29,161 bases of DNA from SCTD01 sp046593875 (GCA_046593875.1 JBKJQQ010000072.1:1-29161), one strand, 5' to 3'. Positions 1 to 8,453 are shown, numbered from the stretch's first letter. The notes: generated from the letters alone by a model not told the origin. A program made the numbers and translations.

Positions 1-2
1 GT

Positions 3-578
3 CCGCTCAAGCAGATCACCGGCGCCAGCGAGTTCGGCGAGGTCTTCTTCACCGACGCGACCGTCCCGCAGACCGAGGTCCTCGGCGGCGAGGGCAACGG
101 GTGGCAGACCGCGATGCTGCTGCTGTCGTTCGAGCGCGGCTCCTCTGCGATCGGTCAGTACACGGAGTTCCGCAAGATGTGGGGCGAGGTCGTCGACGTC
201 GCGGGGCAGATCGACCGCGACGGCCGTCCTGCCAGTGCGGACCCCGTGATCCGCCAGGAGCTGGCCGCCGCCCTCATCGAGCTCGAGTGCCTGAAGTACC
301 ACTCCTGGCACGTCCTCACCCAGACCTCGCGCGGCAAGGACCTCGGCTTCGAGGCGTCGATGACCAAGATGATGTGGTCGGAGACGTTCCGCCGGGTCTC
401 CGACGCGTACGAGAAGGTCGTCGGCAGCGGCTTCCAGGTCACCGACCCCCGTCCGGGCCTGTCGGTCGGCAAGCTCACGAACATGGCCATGTGGTCGCGC
501 AGCTGCACCATCTGGGGCGGTTCCCAGCAGGTCCAGCGCACCGTCGTCGCCGAGCGCGTGCTCGGCCTCCCCCGCTAG
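3..578 (+). CDS. Acyl-CoA dehydrogenase, C-terminal part (5' end outside window)
   Basis: The open frame enters from the left edge and ends at TAG 576-578, leaving 191 codons. The visible part covers the end of the middle beta domain (ITGASEFGEVFF, then DATVPQTEVLG) and the C-terminal helical domain. It ends in GGSQQVQRTVVAERVLGLPR, the usual acyl-CoA dehydrogenase terminus. The ERG in LLSFERGSS sits where isovaleryl- and long-chain-type enzymes carry their catalytic glutamate (family knowledge). The enzyme should oxidise an acyl-CoA to the enoyl-CoA using FAD and pass electrons to ETF. The next gene is a second acyl-CoA dehydrogenase 15 bp downstream, so the two may form a mixed complex. The substrate cannot be read from this fragment; lipid, sterol side chain or branched acids are all possible. 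Confidence 0.93.
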   Translation, partial: PLKQITGASEFGEVFFTDATVPQTEVLGGEGNGWQTAMLLLSFERGSSAIGQYTEFRKMWGEVVDVAGQIDRDGRPASADPVIRQELAAALIELECLKYHSWHVLTQTSRGKDLGFEASMTKMMWSETFRRVSDAYEKVVGSGFQVTDPRPGLSVGKLTNMAMWSRSCTIWGGSQQVQRTVVAERVLGLPR

Positions 579-593
579 AACGAGGAGACCGAG

Positions 594-1784
594 ATGCAGT
601 TCCAGCTGACCGATGAGCAGCGCGCCCTCCAGGACGCGGTCCGCTCCTACCTGCGCGACAGGTTCGGACCGACCCAGGTCCGTGAGCTGTACGAGAACCC
701 TGACAGCGATGGCCTTCCCGCTGCCCTGTGGCAGGCGCTCGGCGAGCAGGGCTGGCTGGCCGTGCTCGTCCCCGAGGAGCACGACGGCATCGGCCTCGGG
801 CTGCTCGACGCCTCCGTCCTGGCGCGCGCGTTCGGCGCCGGCACCGTCCCCGGGCCGTGGCTCGGGACCGTGCTGGTCACCGAGGCGCTCCGTCTCGCCG
901 GGTCCAAGGAGCAGCAGGCCGAGCGCCTGCCCGCTCTGGCCGCGGGCGAGATCAAGGGAGCGGTGGCGCTGCTCAAGCAGGGCTCGTCGCCCTCCCCCGC
1001 CGGCGCGCCAGCGACCGCCTCCGGGGGCGTCCTGTCCGGCCGCCTGGACCTGGTCGACTACCCCGAGGTCGCCGATGTCCTGCTCGTCGCCGCTGTCTCT
1101 GAGTCGGGGGCCGGCCTCTACCTCGTCGACCCTCGCGGCGCCGGCGTGACCATCGCTCCGCAGCGTTCGCTCGACCTCGGTCACCGCGTCGGCACCGTGA
1201 CCCTCGACGGCGCTCCGGGCGAGAAGCTCGAGGGCAGCAGCCCCGAGCTCGTGCAGCAGCTGCTGGACGCCGCCGCGATCCTGGTCGCCAGCGACCTGGT
1301 CGGGCTTGCCCGCAAGGCGCTGATGGACACGGTCGAGTACGACAAGACGCGCGTGCAGTTCGGCAAGCCGGTCGGGTCGTTCCAGGCGGTCAAGCACGAG
1401 CTGGCCGACCTGCACGTCGCCGTGACCTTCGCCGAGCACGCTGCGAACTACGCGGCCTTCGCCGCCGACGTGGACGCGCCGGACCGCCAGCTGGCCGCCT
1501 CGATCGCGAAGTCCAAGGCTGCGGACGCCGCCGACCTCGCGACCGCCGCGATGATCCAGTTCCACGGTGGCATCGGCTACACGTGGGAGCACGACACGCA
1601 CTTCTACTTCAAGCGCTGCAAGCGCCTGCAGGGCGCGTACGGCGACGCCGCCCAGCACCGGGAGCGGATCGCCGGGCTGCTCATCGACGGCGCCCCTGCT
1701 GTCGACGAGGTCAGCGGCGTGACGGCGGGCGGCACGTCCGGCGTGCAGGGCTCCGGCGTCGCGGCAGGTGCGGCGGCTTCGTGA
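594..1784 (+). CDS. Acyl-CoA dehydrogenase, second subunit-like paralogue
   Basis: This is a 396-aa FadE-type flavoprotein. ATG 594 is preceded by GAGGAG (582-587) six bases away. The N-terminal helical domain begins FQLTDEQRALQDAVR. The FAD-contacting RVQFGKPVGSFQAVKH lies at about 253-268 and GGIGYTWEHD at 325-334. The helix where the upstream gene has its ERG glutamate reads LDAAAILVASDLVG, so that acid is missing here. Pairs with one catalytic and one glutamate-poor subunit are known as alpha2beta2 dehydrogenases in actinobacterial steroid catabolism; that this pair behaves so is inference. The last 28 or so residues are a Gly/Ala/Ser/Val-rich tail beyond the domain. The stop codon overlaps the start of the next gene (GTGA). 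Confidence 0.93.
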   Translation: MQFQLTDEQRALQDAVRSYLRDRFGPTQVRELYENPDSDGLPAALWQALGEQGWLAVLVPEEHDGIGLGLLDASVLARAFGAGTVPGPWLGTVLVTEALRLAGSKEQQAERLPALAAGEIKGAVALLKQGSSPSPAGAPATASGGVLSGRLDLVDYPEVADVLLVAAVSESGAGLYLVDPRGAGVTIAPQRSLDLGHRVGTVTLDGAPGEKLEGSSPELVQQLLDAAAILVASDLVGLARKALMDTVEYDKTRVQFGKPVGSFQAVKHELADLHVAVTFAEHAANYAAFAADVDAPDRQLAASIAKSKAADAADLATAAMIQFHGGIGYTWEHDTHFYFKRCKRLQGAYGDAAQHRERIAGLLIDGAPAVDEVSGVTAGGTSGVQGSGVAAGAAAS

Positions 1785-2581
1785 GCGTCGCCCTCATCAC
1801 CGGAGGCGCAAGCGGTTTCGGCAGGGAGGTCGCTCGCCAGCTCGTCCGGCGCGGCGACGAGGTCGTGCTGTGCGACGTCAACGACGCGGACGGGCAGGCG
1901 GTCGCCGACGAGCTCGGCGCCACCTACCTGCACTGCGACGTCTCGGACTACGACGAGGTCGTCGCCATGACCAAGTCCGCTGAGGAGGTCCACGGCGGGC
2001 TGGACCTGGTGTTCCTCAACGCCGGCATCTCGACCGGCTGCGGCGTGGGCGACGACTTCGACCTCGAGAAGTACAAGCGGGCCAACGGGATCAACCTCGA
2101 CGGCGTCGTCTACGGGGCGCATGCCGCGATCCCGGCGCTGCGTCGCCGCGGTGGTGGCTCGATCGTCGCGACGGCGTCGATGGCCGGGCTGACCGGCACG
2201 CCGTTCGACCCGGTCTACGGCGCGAACAAGCACGCCGTCGTCGGACTGGTCCGCGCGCTCGGCCCGGCGCTCGCCCCCGACGGCATCAAGGTCAACGCCT
2301 TCTGCCCCGGCTTCGCCGAGACGAAGATCATCACCGACATCAAGTCGACGCTGCAGGCCAGCGGCGTGCCGATCATCCCGGTGGAGGTCGCCGGCGAGGC
2401 GGTGCTGCAGGCCTTCGACAGCAGCGAGAGCGGCCAGGCCTGGCTGCTGCAGGCCGGCCGCGACGTGATGGTCTACAGGTTCCGAGGCATTCCCGGACCG
2501 TTGAACGAGAGCGGTGCGCCCGCGATGCCGGCCGACCCGACCGGCATCCCCACCGGCATGGCGGAGCCCCCGCCGGCCTAG
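1781..2581 (+). CDS. SDR family oxidoreductase
   Basis: A 266-aa classical short-chain dehydrogenase/reductase. GTG 1781 overlaps the TGA of the upstream dehydrogenase by 4 bp, which implies translational coupling. The protein begins MSVALITGGASGFGRE, with the TGxxxGxG nucleotide-binding loop at 7-14, NAG at 80-82, Ser133 and Tyr146-x3-Lys150 as catalytic residues. It is therefore an intact NAD(P)-dependent enzyme. Asp32 after the second strand (VVLCDVND) favours NAD over NADP. The C-terminal 30 residues are Pro/Gly-rich. The operon position suggests that it oxidises the hydroxyacyl or hydroxy product of the pathway started by the two dehydrogenases (inference). Confidence 0.92.
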   Translation: MSVALITGGASGFGREVARQLVRRGDEVVLCDVNDADGQAVADELGATYLHCDVSDYDEVVAMTKSAEEVHGGLDLVFLNAGISTGCGVGDDFDLEKYKRANGINLDGVVYGAHAAIPALRRRGGGSIVATASMAGLTGTPFDPVYGANKHAVVGLVRALGPALAPDGIKVNAFCPGFAETKIITDIKSTLQASGVPIIPVEVAGEAVLQAFDSSESGQAWLLQAGRDVMVYRFRGIPGPLNESGAPAMPADPTGIPTGMAEPPPA

Positions 2582-2600
2582 CCCGTCGGCGCGGCACAAC

Positions 2601-2670
2601 CGCACACATCGTGATCCACAGCTGAGGCGGGCGCGCGTGCAGCGCCCCCTCCGCGATCACGATGTGTGCG
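2601..2670. terminator. Large inverted repeat between convergent genes; terminator or palindromic repeat
   Basis: Arms 2601-2616 (CGCACACATCGTGATC) and 2655-2670 are perfect 16-bp inverted repeats. Inside them a second stem pairs GAGG 2624-2627 with 2648-2651 and GGGCGC 2629-2634 with 2642-2647 around a 7-nt loop. The element fills the 95-bp gap between the converging SDR and ceramidase genes. No T-tract follows on either strand. It could stop transcription from both sides, or be a member of an extragenic palindromic repeat family. Confidence 0.6.
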
Positions 2671-2676
2671 CACGGG

Positions 2677-4455
2677 TCAATCCGGTGGGGAGAGGGACAG
2701 CGCCTGGCTGACATGCTCGCTCCCTGACCTGTCGCGCCAGACGACCCGGTGCTGGCCCGTCGTCCCGGGCGGCGGTCGCCAGGTGACGACCGCGACGAAG
2801 GTCTCGCCTGCCCGGCGCCAGCGCACGGTGGTCGACCAGTCGGTGTCGTCGGCCACGACGGTGCCGTCAGGGGTCTCGACCCGGAAGTACGACGCCCGGG
2901 CCGGGCCGCGCGGGTCGTCGCCGCGGACGTCCACCGTGAGCACCCCGGCGGCGACCGAAGGCGCTCCGACCATGCACGTGCCCGGCCCCGGATCGTCTGC
3001 GGGCGCGGGCTTCTGGGGCTTGAGCCGCGGCGGACCGGCATCGACGGACGGGCGCCCGTCGCGCAGGTCGAGCGCCACCCTGGTGATCTCCTGCAGGTAG
3101 GCCGGCAGCTGCCAGCGGCCGAACATCGTGTGGCCGCCCTCGTACCGCTGCGCGTCGTACTCCTCGGGTGTCGTCACGTAGCCGGCGTAGTCGTTCGCGT
3201 AGCCCTGCACGAGCACCGTCTCGAGCGGCACCTCCAGGACGGCAGCGACAGCACGGCGGATCCGCAGCCCGGCCACGACCGTCACCTCCTGCGCGAGCCC
3301 GACCAGGACGAGGTCGCCCAGGCGCACCAGCTGGATCGGCACGCGGTCCGCGCACCAGCCGAGCGCCCCGACCGGCAGCAGCATCGCCTTGGGCGACTGG
3401 GCATCGCGCAGCCCGGGCCGCAGCCGCCACAGCACCCGGCTGCAGGCCGACACCCGCGGATTGCCGTCCACGCCCTCGTGCAGCGCCTTGACCCCTGGAC
3501 CCTCCTTGGTCCCGGCGGCGAAGGCCGCGCCCAGCACGGCCTTGGACAGCCGGTGCCCGTCGACCTGGAGCCCGGAGAGCTGGACGTAGGACAGCCGCGT
3601 CTCGAGCGCGCCGACCACGTCGGTGCCAGGCTGGGCGGCGAGGGCGCGGGCTGCGACGAGCTGACGGTCGCCGATGACCCGGGTGTTCTCGACCTCGTCG
3701 CCGGTCGGTCCCTGCGTGGCGTTCGGGACGTTCGGCGAGACGTCGCCGGAGTTGGTCTGCGCGAAGGCCGCCACGAAGGGCGCCTCGGCCTCCCATGCCC
3801 GGGCGGCGTAGCCCTTGTTGTCGCCGCTGATGAGCAGGTTCCGGTTCGTCAGGCTGGTGCCGTGGGTGGCGAACCAGTTCACGACGCCGACCACGCGGCC
3901 CTCGCGCTCGAGCCGCAGCAGCGTGGTCGCGGGATCGATGCCGTCCGGGAAGTGCCCGCGATCGGGGTTGCGGTCGAACGCCTCCGGCGAGCGGTTGACG
4001 CTGGCGTCGTGCAGCTCGCCCTGCGCGAGGACGAGCCGCCCGGGCGCGAGGTCGGCCAGTGCCTGCTCGACCGACGCGACGACGCCGTCGACGACGGCAG
4101 CCAGCGTGTGCGGGCGCAGCCCCTTGTTGGTCGTGTTGTACATCCGGTAGCCGGAGAAGCCGCCGGGCCCGGCGTGCGTGTGGGTCGCGGTGAGCAGCAG
4201 CTCCTCGGGTCGCACGTCGAGGCGGGCCAGGATCTCGGCGCGCACGTTGGCGAAGAACATGCCAATGTCGGCGACGACCAGCACGAGCCGGCGACCGGTG
4301 GCGGGGTCCTGCACGGCGAAGGCGCGCGACCGCTGTCGCAGGTGGATGCCGGCGGTGCGCTGGAAGCGCATCCCGTAGCCCATCATCCCGGCGCCCCACG
4401 GCTCGCCGGTCACGTCCGCGCTGCCGACGCCGACCAGCCAGGGTGCGTCCGTCAT
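2677..4455 (-). CDS. Neutral/alkaline ceramidase
   Basis: A 592-aa protein of the neutral (non-lysosomal) ceramidase family, which hydrolyses the amide bond of ceramide to sphingosine and fatty acid. It begins LVGVGSADVTGEPWGAGMMG, typical of the family start. THTHAGPGG at 91-99 and FATHG at 196-200 supply the zinc histidines. The nucleophile motif GDVSPN is at 237-242 (Ser240), and NDYAGYVTTPEEY lies near the end of the catalytic domain. A beta-sandwich C-terminal domain follows. ATG 4455 is chosen because homology starts right after it; a longer reading from 4503 adds unrelated residues. No signal peptide is visible, although many bacterial relatives are secreted. CAGGCT lies 7 nt upstream of the ATG with no clear Shine-Dalgarno, so the mRNA may be leaderless. 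Confidence 0.92.
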   Translation of the reverse strand: MTDAPWLVGVGSADVTGEPWGAGMMGYGMRFQRTAGIHLRQRSRAFAVQDPATGRRLVLVVADIGMFFANVRAEILARLDVRPEELLLTATHTHAGPGGFSGYRMYNTTNKGLRPHTLAAVVDGVVASVEQALADLAPGRLVLAQGELHDASVNRSPEAFDRNPDRGHFPDGIDPATTLLRLEREGRVVGVVNWFATHGTSLTNRNLLISGDNKGYAARAWEAEAPFVAAFAQTNSGDVSPNVPNATQGPTGDEVENTRVIGDRQLVAARALAAQPGTDVVGALETRLSYVQLSGLQVDGHRLSKAVLGAAFAAGTKEGPGVKALHEGVDGNPRVSACSRVLWRLRPGLRDAQSPKAMLLPVGALGWCADRVPIQLVRLGDLVLVGLAQEVTVVAGLRIRRAVAAVLEVPLETVLVQGYANDYAGYVTTPEEYDAQRYEGGHTMFGRWQLPAYLQEITRVALDLRDGRPSVDAGPPRLKPQKPAPADDPGPGTCMVGAPSVAAGVLTVDVRGDDPRGPARASYFRVETPDGTVVADDTDWSTTVRWRRAGETFVAVVTWRPPPGTTGQHRVVWRDRSGSEHVSQALSLSPPD

Positions 4456-4468
4456 GGCGTGCAGCCTG

Positions 4469-4723
4469 TCAGGCCGTCCAGCCGAGCACGGCCCCGCCCG
4501 CACCGAGGACGCCGACGAACAGCCCGATCGCCGCCGGTGGCACGAGCAGCGCGAGGACCGGCCGCCGCCGCCACAGCCGCACGAGCAGCCACAGCAGGAC
4601 CACCCACGCGCCCCACAGCAGGAGCACCGCCCAGGTCGGAGCGATCAGACCCGCCGCTGCGTAGAGCAGCCCGGTCGCGAAGTGCAGCGCGAGAGCAAGG
4701 GCGAGGACGAGCCGACGGGCCAT
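4469..4723 (-). CDS. Small three-helix membrane protein of unknown function
   Basis: This gene encodes 84 residues from ATG 4723. Hydrophobic helices lie at about 5-27, 30-49 and 57-80, separated by an Arg-rich loop (RLWRRRP at 49-55), so the loop is probably cytoplasmic. I do not recognise a family. GACGCT is placed exactly 6 nt before the ATG, the leaderless arrangement seen at other genes here. It ends 13 bp before the ceramidase start on the same strand, so the two may be cotranscribed. The strong hydrophobic pattern and GC-biased third positions argue for a real gene. Confidence 0.68.
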   Translation of the reverse strand: MARRLVLALALALHFATGLLYAAAGLIAPTWAVLLLWGAWVVLLWLLVRLWRRRPVLALLVPPAAIGLFVGVLGAGGAVLGWTA

Positions 4724-4770
4724 GCGGTCAGCGTCCTCGTGCCGGTCCTGGCGCGCCTGAGCCGTTGTGC

Positions 4771-5928
4771 CTAGATGCGCTGCAGCGAAGCTGCGGAGAG
4801 CTCGGAGGTCGAGCTGTGCCCGGCGAGGCCGGCCTGCAGGTCCATGTCGGCCAGGAACGAGCGGAGCACGTGGTGCACGCCCTGCTCGCCGCCGAGCGCC
4901 AGGCCGTGCACCCACGGCCGGCCGAGCAGCACGGCGGACGCGCCCAGGGCCAGCGCCTTGCAGGCGTCCGCACCGGTCCGCACCCCGCTGTCGAACAGCA
5001 CCGGCAGGTCGCCGGCCGCCTCGACGATCCCGGGCAGCGCGTCCAGCGAGCCGATCGCGCCGTCGACCTGACGTCCCCCGTGATTGCTGCAGACGATCGC
5101 CTCGACACCGATGGAGCGCGCCTTGGTCACGTCGTCCGGGTGCTGGATCCCCTTGAGCACCAGCGGGAGTGACGTGTGGTCGCGCAGGAAGGCGATGTCG
5201 TCCCAGGTGAGCGTCGGGTTGTTGAACAGCCCGACGAACTTCAGCACCGCCGGTCCCTCGTCCTCCTCGGGCGTCTTCTCGAGCCCCTGCCGGAAGACCG
5301 GGTCGGCGAAGTAGTTGGCGACGCCCTGGGCCTTGAGGAACGGCAGGTAGGCCTGCGAGAGGTCGCGCGGGCGCCAGCCGAGCTGCCAGGTGTCGAGCGT
5401 GACGACGACGGCCTCGTACCGGGCGGCCTCGGCGCGGCGCACGAAGGAGGCGGCCAGATCGCGGTCGGCCGGCCAGTAGAGCTGGTACCAGCGCGAGGCG
5501 TCCGGAGCCTGCGCCGCGACGTCCTCCATCGTGTTCGAGGACGCGGTCGACACGATCATGGTGAGCCCCAGCGCCGCCGCCGCACGGGCGACCGCGAGCT
5601 CCGCATCCGGGTGCACGATCGACAGGACGCCGACCGGCGCGAGCATCACCGGCGCGGGCATCGTCGTGCCGAGGACCGTCGTCTCGTGCGCCCGCTGCGC
5701 CGGGATGCCGCGCAGCATCCGGGGGACGAGCCGCCACCGGTCGAAGGCCTCGCGGTTGGCCCGCATCGTGTCCTCTCCCCCGGCGCCGCCCGCGACGTAG
5801 CCGACCGCGCCGGGCGTCATCGCCGCGTACGCCGCCGCCTCGGTCTCCCGCCAGCCGAACGGCAGGGTCGGCTGCTCCCCGAACAGTCCCTTGAGGTAGA
5901 CCTCGTTCTGGAAGTCGGCGTAGCTCAT
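4771..5928 (-). CDS. FMN-dependent alpha-hydroxy-acid oxidase, lactate 2-monooxygenase-like
   Basis: A 385-aa TIM-barrel flavoprotein of the LldD / lactate 2-monooxygenase / glycolate oxidase family, which oxidises L-2-hydroxy acids. The diagnostic active-site stretch SNHGGRQ is at 281-287, with the catalytic His283 and Arg286. Lys259 (VLKGI), the FMN phosphate loop DSGVRTGAD at 313-321 and GRPWVHG at 336-342 are all present. The N-terminal layout and length resemble mycobacterial lactate monooxygenase more than membrane-bound LldD, and no membrane-anchoring loop is seen. Lactate versus another 2-hydroxy acid cannot be decided. The start at ATG 5928 has AGGTAGGA upstream. It is divergent from the DUF1330 gene with only 32 bp between the starts. 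Confidence 0.9.
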   Translation of the reverse strand: MSYADFQNEVYLKGLFGEQPTLPFGWRETEAAAYAAMTPGAVGYVAGGAGGEDTMRANREAFDRWRLVPRMLRGIPAQRAHETTVLGTTMPAPVMLAPVGVLSIVHPDAELAVARAAAALGLTMIVSTASSNTMEDVAAQAPDASRWYQLYWPADRDLAASFVRRAEAARYEAVVVTLDTWQLGWRPRDLSQAYLPFLKAQGVANYFADPVFRQGLEKTPEEDEGPAVLKFVGLFNNPTLTWDDIAFLRDHTSLPLVLKGIQHPDDVTKARSIGVEAIVCSNHGGRQVDGAIGSLDALPGIVEAAGDLPVLFDSGVRTGADACKALALGASAVLLGRPWVHGLALGGEQGVHHVLRSFLADMDLQAGLAGHSSTSELSAASLQRI

Positions 5929-5960
5929 GGCGCCGTTCCTACCTCACGACAGGAGATCTG

Positions 5961-6332
5961 GTGGCCGTCGACCCCCGTGGATCCGACCTCAAGCGGTATC
6001 TCGCTGAGGACCCCGGCGGACCGGTGGTGATGCTGAACCTCCTGCGCTTCAAGCCCGACGGCGGCCGCGAGCGCTACCTCGACTACGTCGAGCACTTCCG
6101 GCGCACCGCCGTGCCGTACGGCGCCGAGGTCCTGTACGTGGGCGACGGATCGACGGCGCTGGTCGCCGAGCAGGGGCAGTCCTGGGACGCCGTGCTGCTG
6201 GTGCGCTACCCGACGCGGCAGGCGTTCAGCGACATGGTCCGCGACCCGGAGTACGGCGCGGGGACCCATCTGCGCACCGAGGCGCTGGACGAAGCGGTCC
6301 TGCAGGCGACGAGCGAGTGGAGGACGGCATGA
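5961..6332 (+). CDS. DUF1330-type dimeric alpha/beta-barrel protein
   Basis: This gene encodes 123 residues from GTG 5961, with AGGAG at 5951-5955. The pattern VVMLNLLRFKPDGGRERYLDYVEHF, broken here as VVMLNLLRF then YLDYVEHF, and the later LLVRYPTRQAFSDMV are typical of DUF1330 / ferredoxin-like dimeric barrel proteins. The molecular role of these is usually unknown; some relatives are heme- or monooxygenase-like. Its stop overlaps the ATG of the next gene (ATGA), so it is cotranslated with the MDR oxidoreductase and may act on the same substrate (inference). Confidence 0.82.
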   Translation: MAVDPRGSDLKRYLAEDPGGPVVMLNLLRFKPDGGRERYLDYVEHFRRTAVPYGAEVLYVGDGSTALVAEQGQSWDAVLLVRYPTRQAFSDMVRDPEYGAGTHLRTEALDEAVLQATSEWRTA

Positions 6333-7294
6333 GGGCGTGGCAGGTGCACGAGCTGGGCGAGCCGCAGGACGTGCTGCGGCTGGAGGACGTCCCGGAGCCC
6401 GAGGCGGGTCCGGGGATGCTGCGGCTGAAGGTCGACGCCGTCGCGCTCAACTTCCCGGACCTGCTGCTGTGCCGCGGGACCTACCAGGAGAAGCCCGAGC
6501 TGCCCTTCACGCCGGGGCTCGAGGTGTGCGGCACGGTGCTGGACGGCCCGCGGGCGGGCGAGCGGGTCCTGGCCGGGACGGCGCTGCCGCGCGGCGGGAT
6601 GGCCGACCAGGTCGTCGTGCCCGAGGCCGCAGCGCACGTGGTGCCGGACGACATGCCGGCGGCGAAGGTCGCCAGCCTGTTCATCACCTACCAGACCGGC
6701 TACGTGGGCCTGCACCGCCGGGCGCAGCTCCAGGAGGGCGAGACGCTGCTGGTGCACGCCGGCGCGGGCGGCGTCGGCAGCGCCGCCATCCAGCTCGGCA
6801 AGGCCGCGGGCGCGCGCGTCATCGCCACGGCGGGCGGACCGGAGAAGGTGCAGGTCTGCAAGGACCTCGGCGCCGACGTCGCGATCGACTACAGCAGCGA
6901 GGACTTCGTCGCGATCGTCAAGGACGTGACCGCGGGTCGCGGCGCTGACGTCATCTACGACTCCGTCGGCGGTGACACCTTCGACAAGAGCCGCAAGTGC
7001 ATCGCGTTCGAGGGGCGGATCGTCGTCGTCGGCTTCGCCGGCGGCCGGATCGCCGACGCCCCGACCAACCACGCGCTGGTCAAGAACTACTCGGTGGTGG
7101 GGCTGCACTGGGGCCTGTACCGGAAGTTCGAGCCGCAGATCTTCGTCGACACCCACGCCGCGCTGATCGAGCTGTGGGGGCGTCGCGCGATCGACCCGCT
7201 CGTCGGGGCCGAGCTTCCGCTGACCGAAGCCCCGGCCGCGCTGGCCCGGCTCGGCGACCGGGGCACCATCGGCAAGGTCGTGCTGCTCCCGTAG
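6329..7294 (+). CDS. Zinc-independent MDR oxidoreductase (NADPH:quinone reductase family)
   Basis: A 321-aa medium-chain dehydrogenase/reductase of the quinone oxidoreductase group. The N-terminal catalytic domain contains NFPDLLLCRGTYQ at 41-53 and TPGLEVCG at 61-68, without the zinc ligands of alcohol dehydrogenases. The Rossmann motif HAGAGGVG is at 143-150, and DSVGGDTFD belongs to the cofactor domain. It should transfer hydride from NADPH to quinones or activated enones. Start 6329 is chosen over an upstream in-frame ATG because it overlaps the preceding stop by 4 bp and gives the family's MRAWQV-type beginning. The operon with DUF1330 and the divergence from an FMN oxidase suggest a redox or detoxification locus. 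Confidence 0.92.
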   Translation: MRAWQVHELGEPQDVLRLEDVPEPEAGPGMLRLKVDAVALNFPDLLLCRGTYQEKPELPFTPGLEVCGTVLDGPRAGERVLAGTALPRGGMADQVVVPEAAAHVVPDDMPAAKVASLFITYQTGYVGLHRRAQLQEGETLLVHAGAGGVGSAAIQLGKAAGARVIATAGGPEKVQVCKDLGADVAIDYSSEDFVAIVKDVTAGRGADVIYDSVGGDTFDKSRKCIAFEGRIVVVGFAGGRIADAPTNHALVKNYSVVGLHWGLYRKFEPQIFVDTHAALIELWGRRAIDPLVGAELPLTEAPAALARLGDRGTIGKVVLLP

Positions 7295-7343
7295 TTACCT
7301 GCCGGTAGCAGGACATGCACGCTGCGTGGCGAACCTCTCTGAC

Positions 7344-8453
7344 ATGCGCCTCAGCCTCCGCCGCACCGTCCTCGCCTCCGTCGTCGCCGCCGTCGCGGTG
7401 ACCGCCGTCGTGCCCTCGTACGCCGGGCACGACAACGGCAAGGGCAAGAGCCAGGACGGGCGGGGCAGTGCGAGCGCCGGTGCCTGCACCGGCGACCCGA
7501 CGGCGGTACAGCGGATGCCGCTGGCCGTCGACGGCCAGCAGGCGCTGGCGCTGGTCGCGATGCCGCGCAAGAAGCCGCGCGGCATCGTCGTCTTCGACCA
7601 CGGCTACGGCCACACGATGGAGAGCTGGCGCGCGCACATCACCCGCACCGCGACCAACCTCGGCGTCATCGCCATCGCACCGAACTACCGCGGTCAGACC
7701 GTTCCGCCTGCAGGCAAGCAGATCTCGAGCCGCGGCTGGCGCGTCGCCGAGGGCGCGGCGGACTCGATCGCCTACGTCCAGTACTTCGAGAAGCTGTGCA
7801 AGCCCGGCGGCACCAACGTCGTCTACGGCGTGAGCATGGGCGGCAACACCAGCGGCCTGGTGGTCGCCGCGCAGCCCAAGCGCGGTGACGGCAGCCCGCT
7901 GTTCGACTACTGGGTCGCGGTCGAGCCGGCAGTCAACGTCAGCCAGACCTACCTCGGGGCCAGGCTGCTGGCGCCGGCGAACGAGTTCGCGGCGAACGCC
8001 GTGGCCGACATCGAGGAGGCGTTCGGCGGCAGCATTGCGCAGAAGCCGGACGTCTACGCCAACCGCACCGTCGTCAACCGCACCCGCGACATCGCCGGCG
8101 CCGGCCTCAAGGGCGTGTACGTCGTGCACGGCCTGGTCGACGGGCTCGTCACGCACAACCAGAGCCGCGAGCTGCAGACGCTCCTGCGCGCGCAGGGCGT
8201 GAAGCTCGACATGTGGACGGCGGTGACCCGCAAGGCGGGTACCGAGCCCGGCACCACCGTCGACGGGTACCTGCCCACGGGCCAGACCTCACCGTTCGCC
8301 GGTCATGCCAGCGAGACGAGCACGACCCACGTCGTGGGGGTCGCGGGCTTCGCCGCCCTGGACCGCATCTATCAGGGCGTGCCCTTCGCCTGCGGCGAGA
8401 AGGTCTACGACGGCATGACCGGCCTCGCCCCGTACGCCGAAGCGGACTGCTGA
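7344..8453 (+). CDS. Secreted alpha/beta hydrolase
   Basis: This gene encodes 369 residues. ATG 7344 opens a clear Sec signal peptide, MRLSLRRTVLASVVAAVAV, then TAVVPSYA with likely cleavage near residue 27. An alternative GTG 7326 would add six residues before the positive charges. A Gly/Ser/Lys-rich linker follows. The core has VVFDHGYGHTMESW (oxyanion region, 82-95), the nucleophile elbow GVSMGG (Ser164), VHGLVDGLV with probable acid Asp266, and His321 or His329 as base. Four cysteines (48, 152, 350, 369) could form disulfides outside the cell. The substrate is unknown; an esterase or S9-type peptidase-like role is possible. It is followed after 12 bp by a lipase-like gene. Confidence 0.85.
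   Translation: MRLSLRRTVLASVVAAVAVTAVVPSYAGHDNGKGKSQDGRGSASAGACTGDPTAVQRMPLAVDGQQALALVAMPRKKPRGIVVFDHGYGHTMESWRAHITRTATNLGVIAIAPNYRGQTVPPAGKQISSRGWRVAEGAADSIAYVQYFEKLCKPGGTNVVYGVSMGGNTSGLVVAAQPKRGDGSPLFDYWVAVEPAVNVSQTYLGARLLAPANEFAANAVADIEEAFGGSIAQKPDVYANRTVVNRTRDIAGAGLKGVYVVHGLVDGLVTHNQSRELQTLLRAQGVKLDMWTAVTRKAGTEPGTTVDGYLPTGQTSPFAGHASETSTTHVVGVAGFAALDRIYQGVPFACGEKVYDGMTGLAPYAEADC

Noticed and set aside
2749..5172. An 807-codon open frame on the + strand
   Set aside because: It lies antisense to the ceramidase, small membrane protein and FMN oxidase genes, which have clear family motifs. Long open antisense frames are expected at this GC content, and the translation is a low-complexity Arg/Gly/Val mix.
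7298..7312. Small hairpin CCTGC/GCAGG after the MDR gene as a terminator
   Set aside because: Five base pairs with no T-tract is too weak to call.
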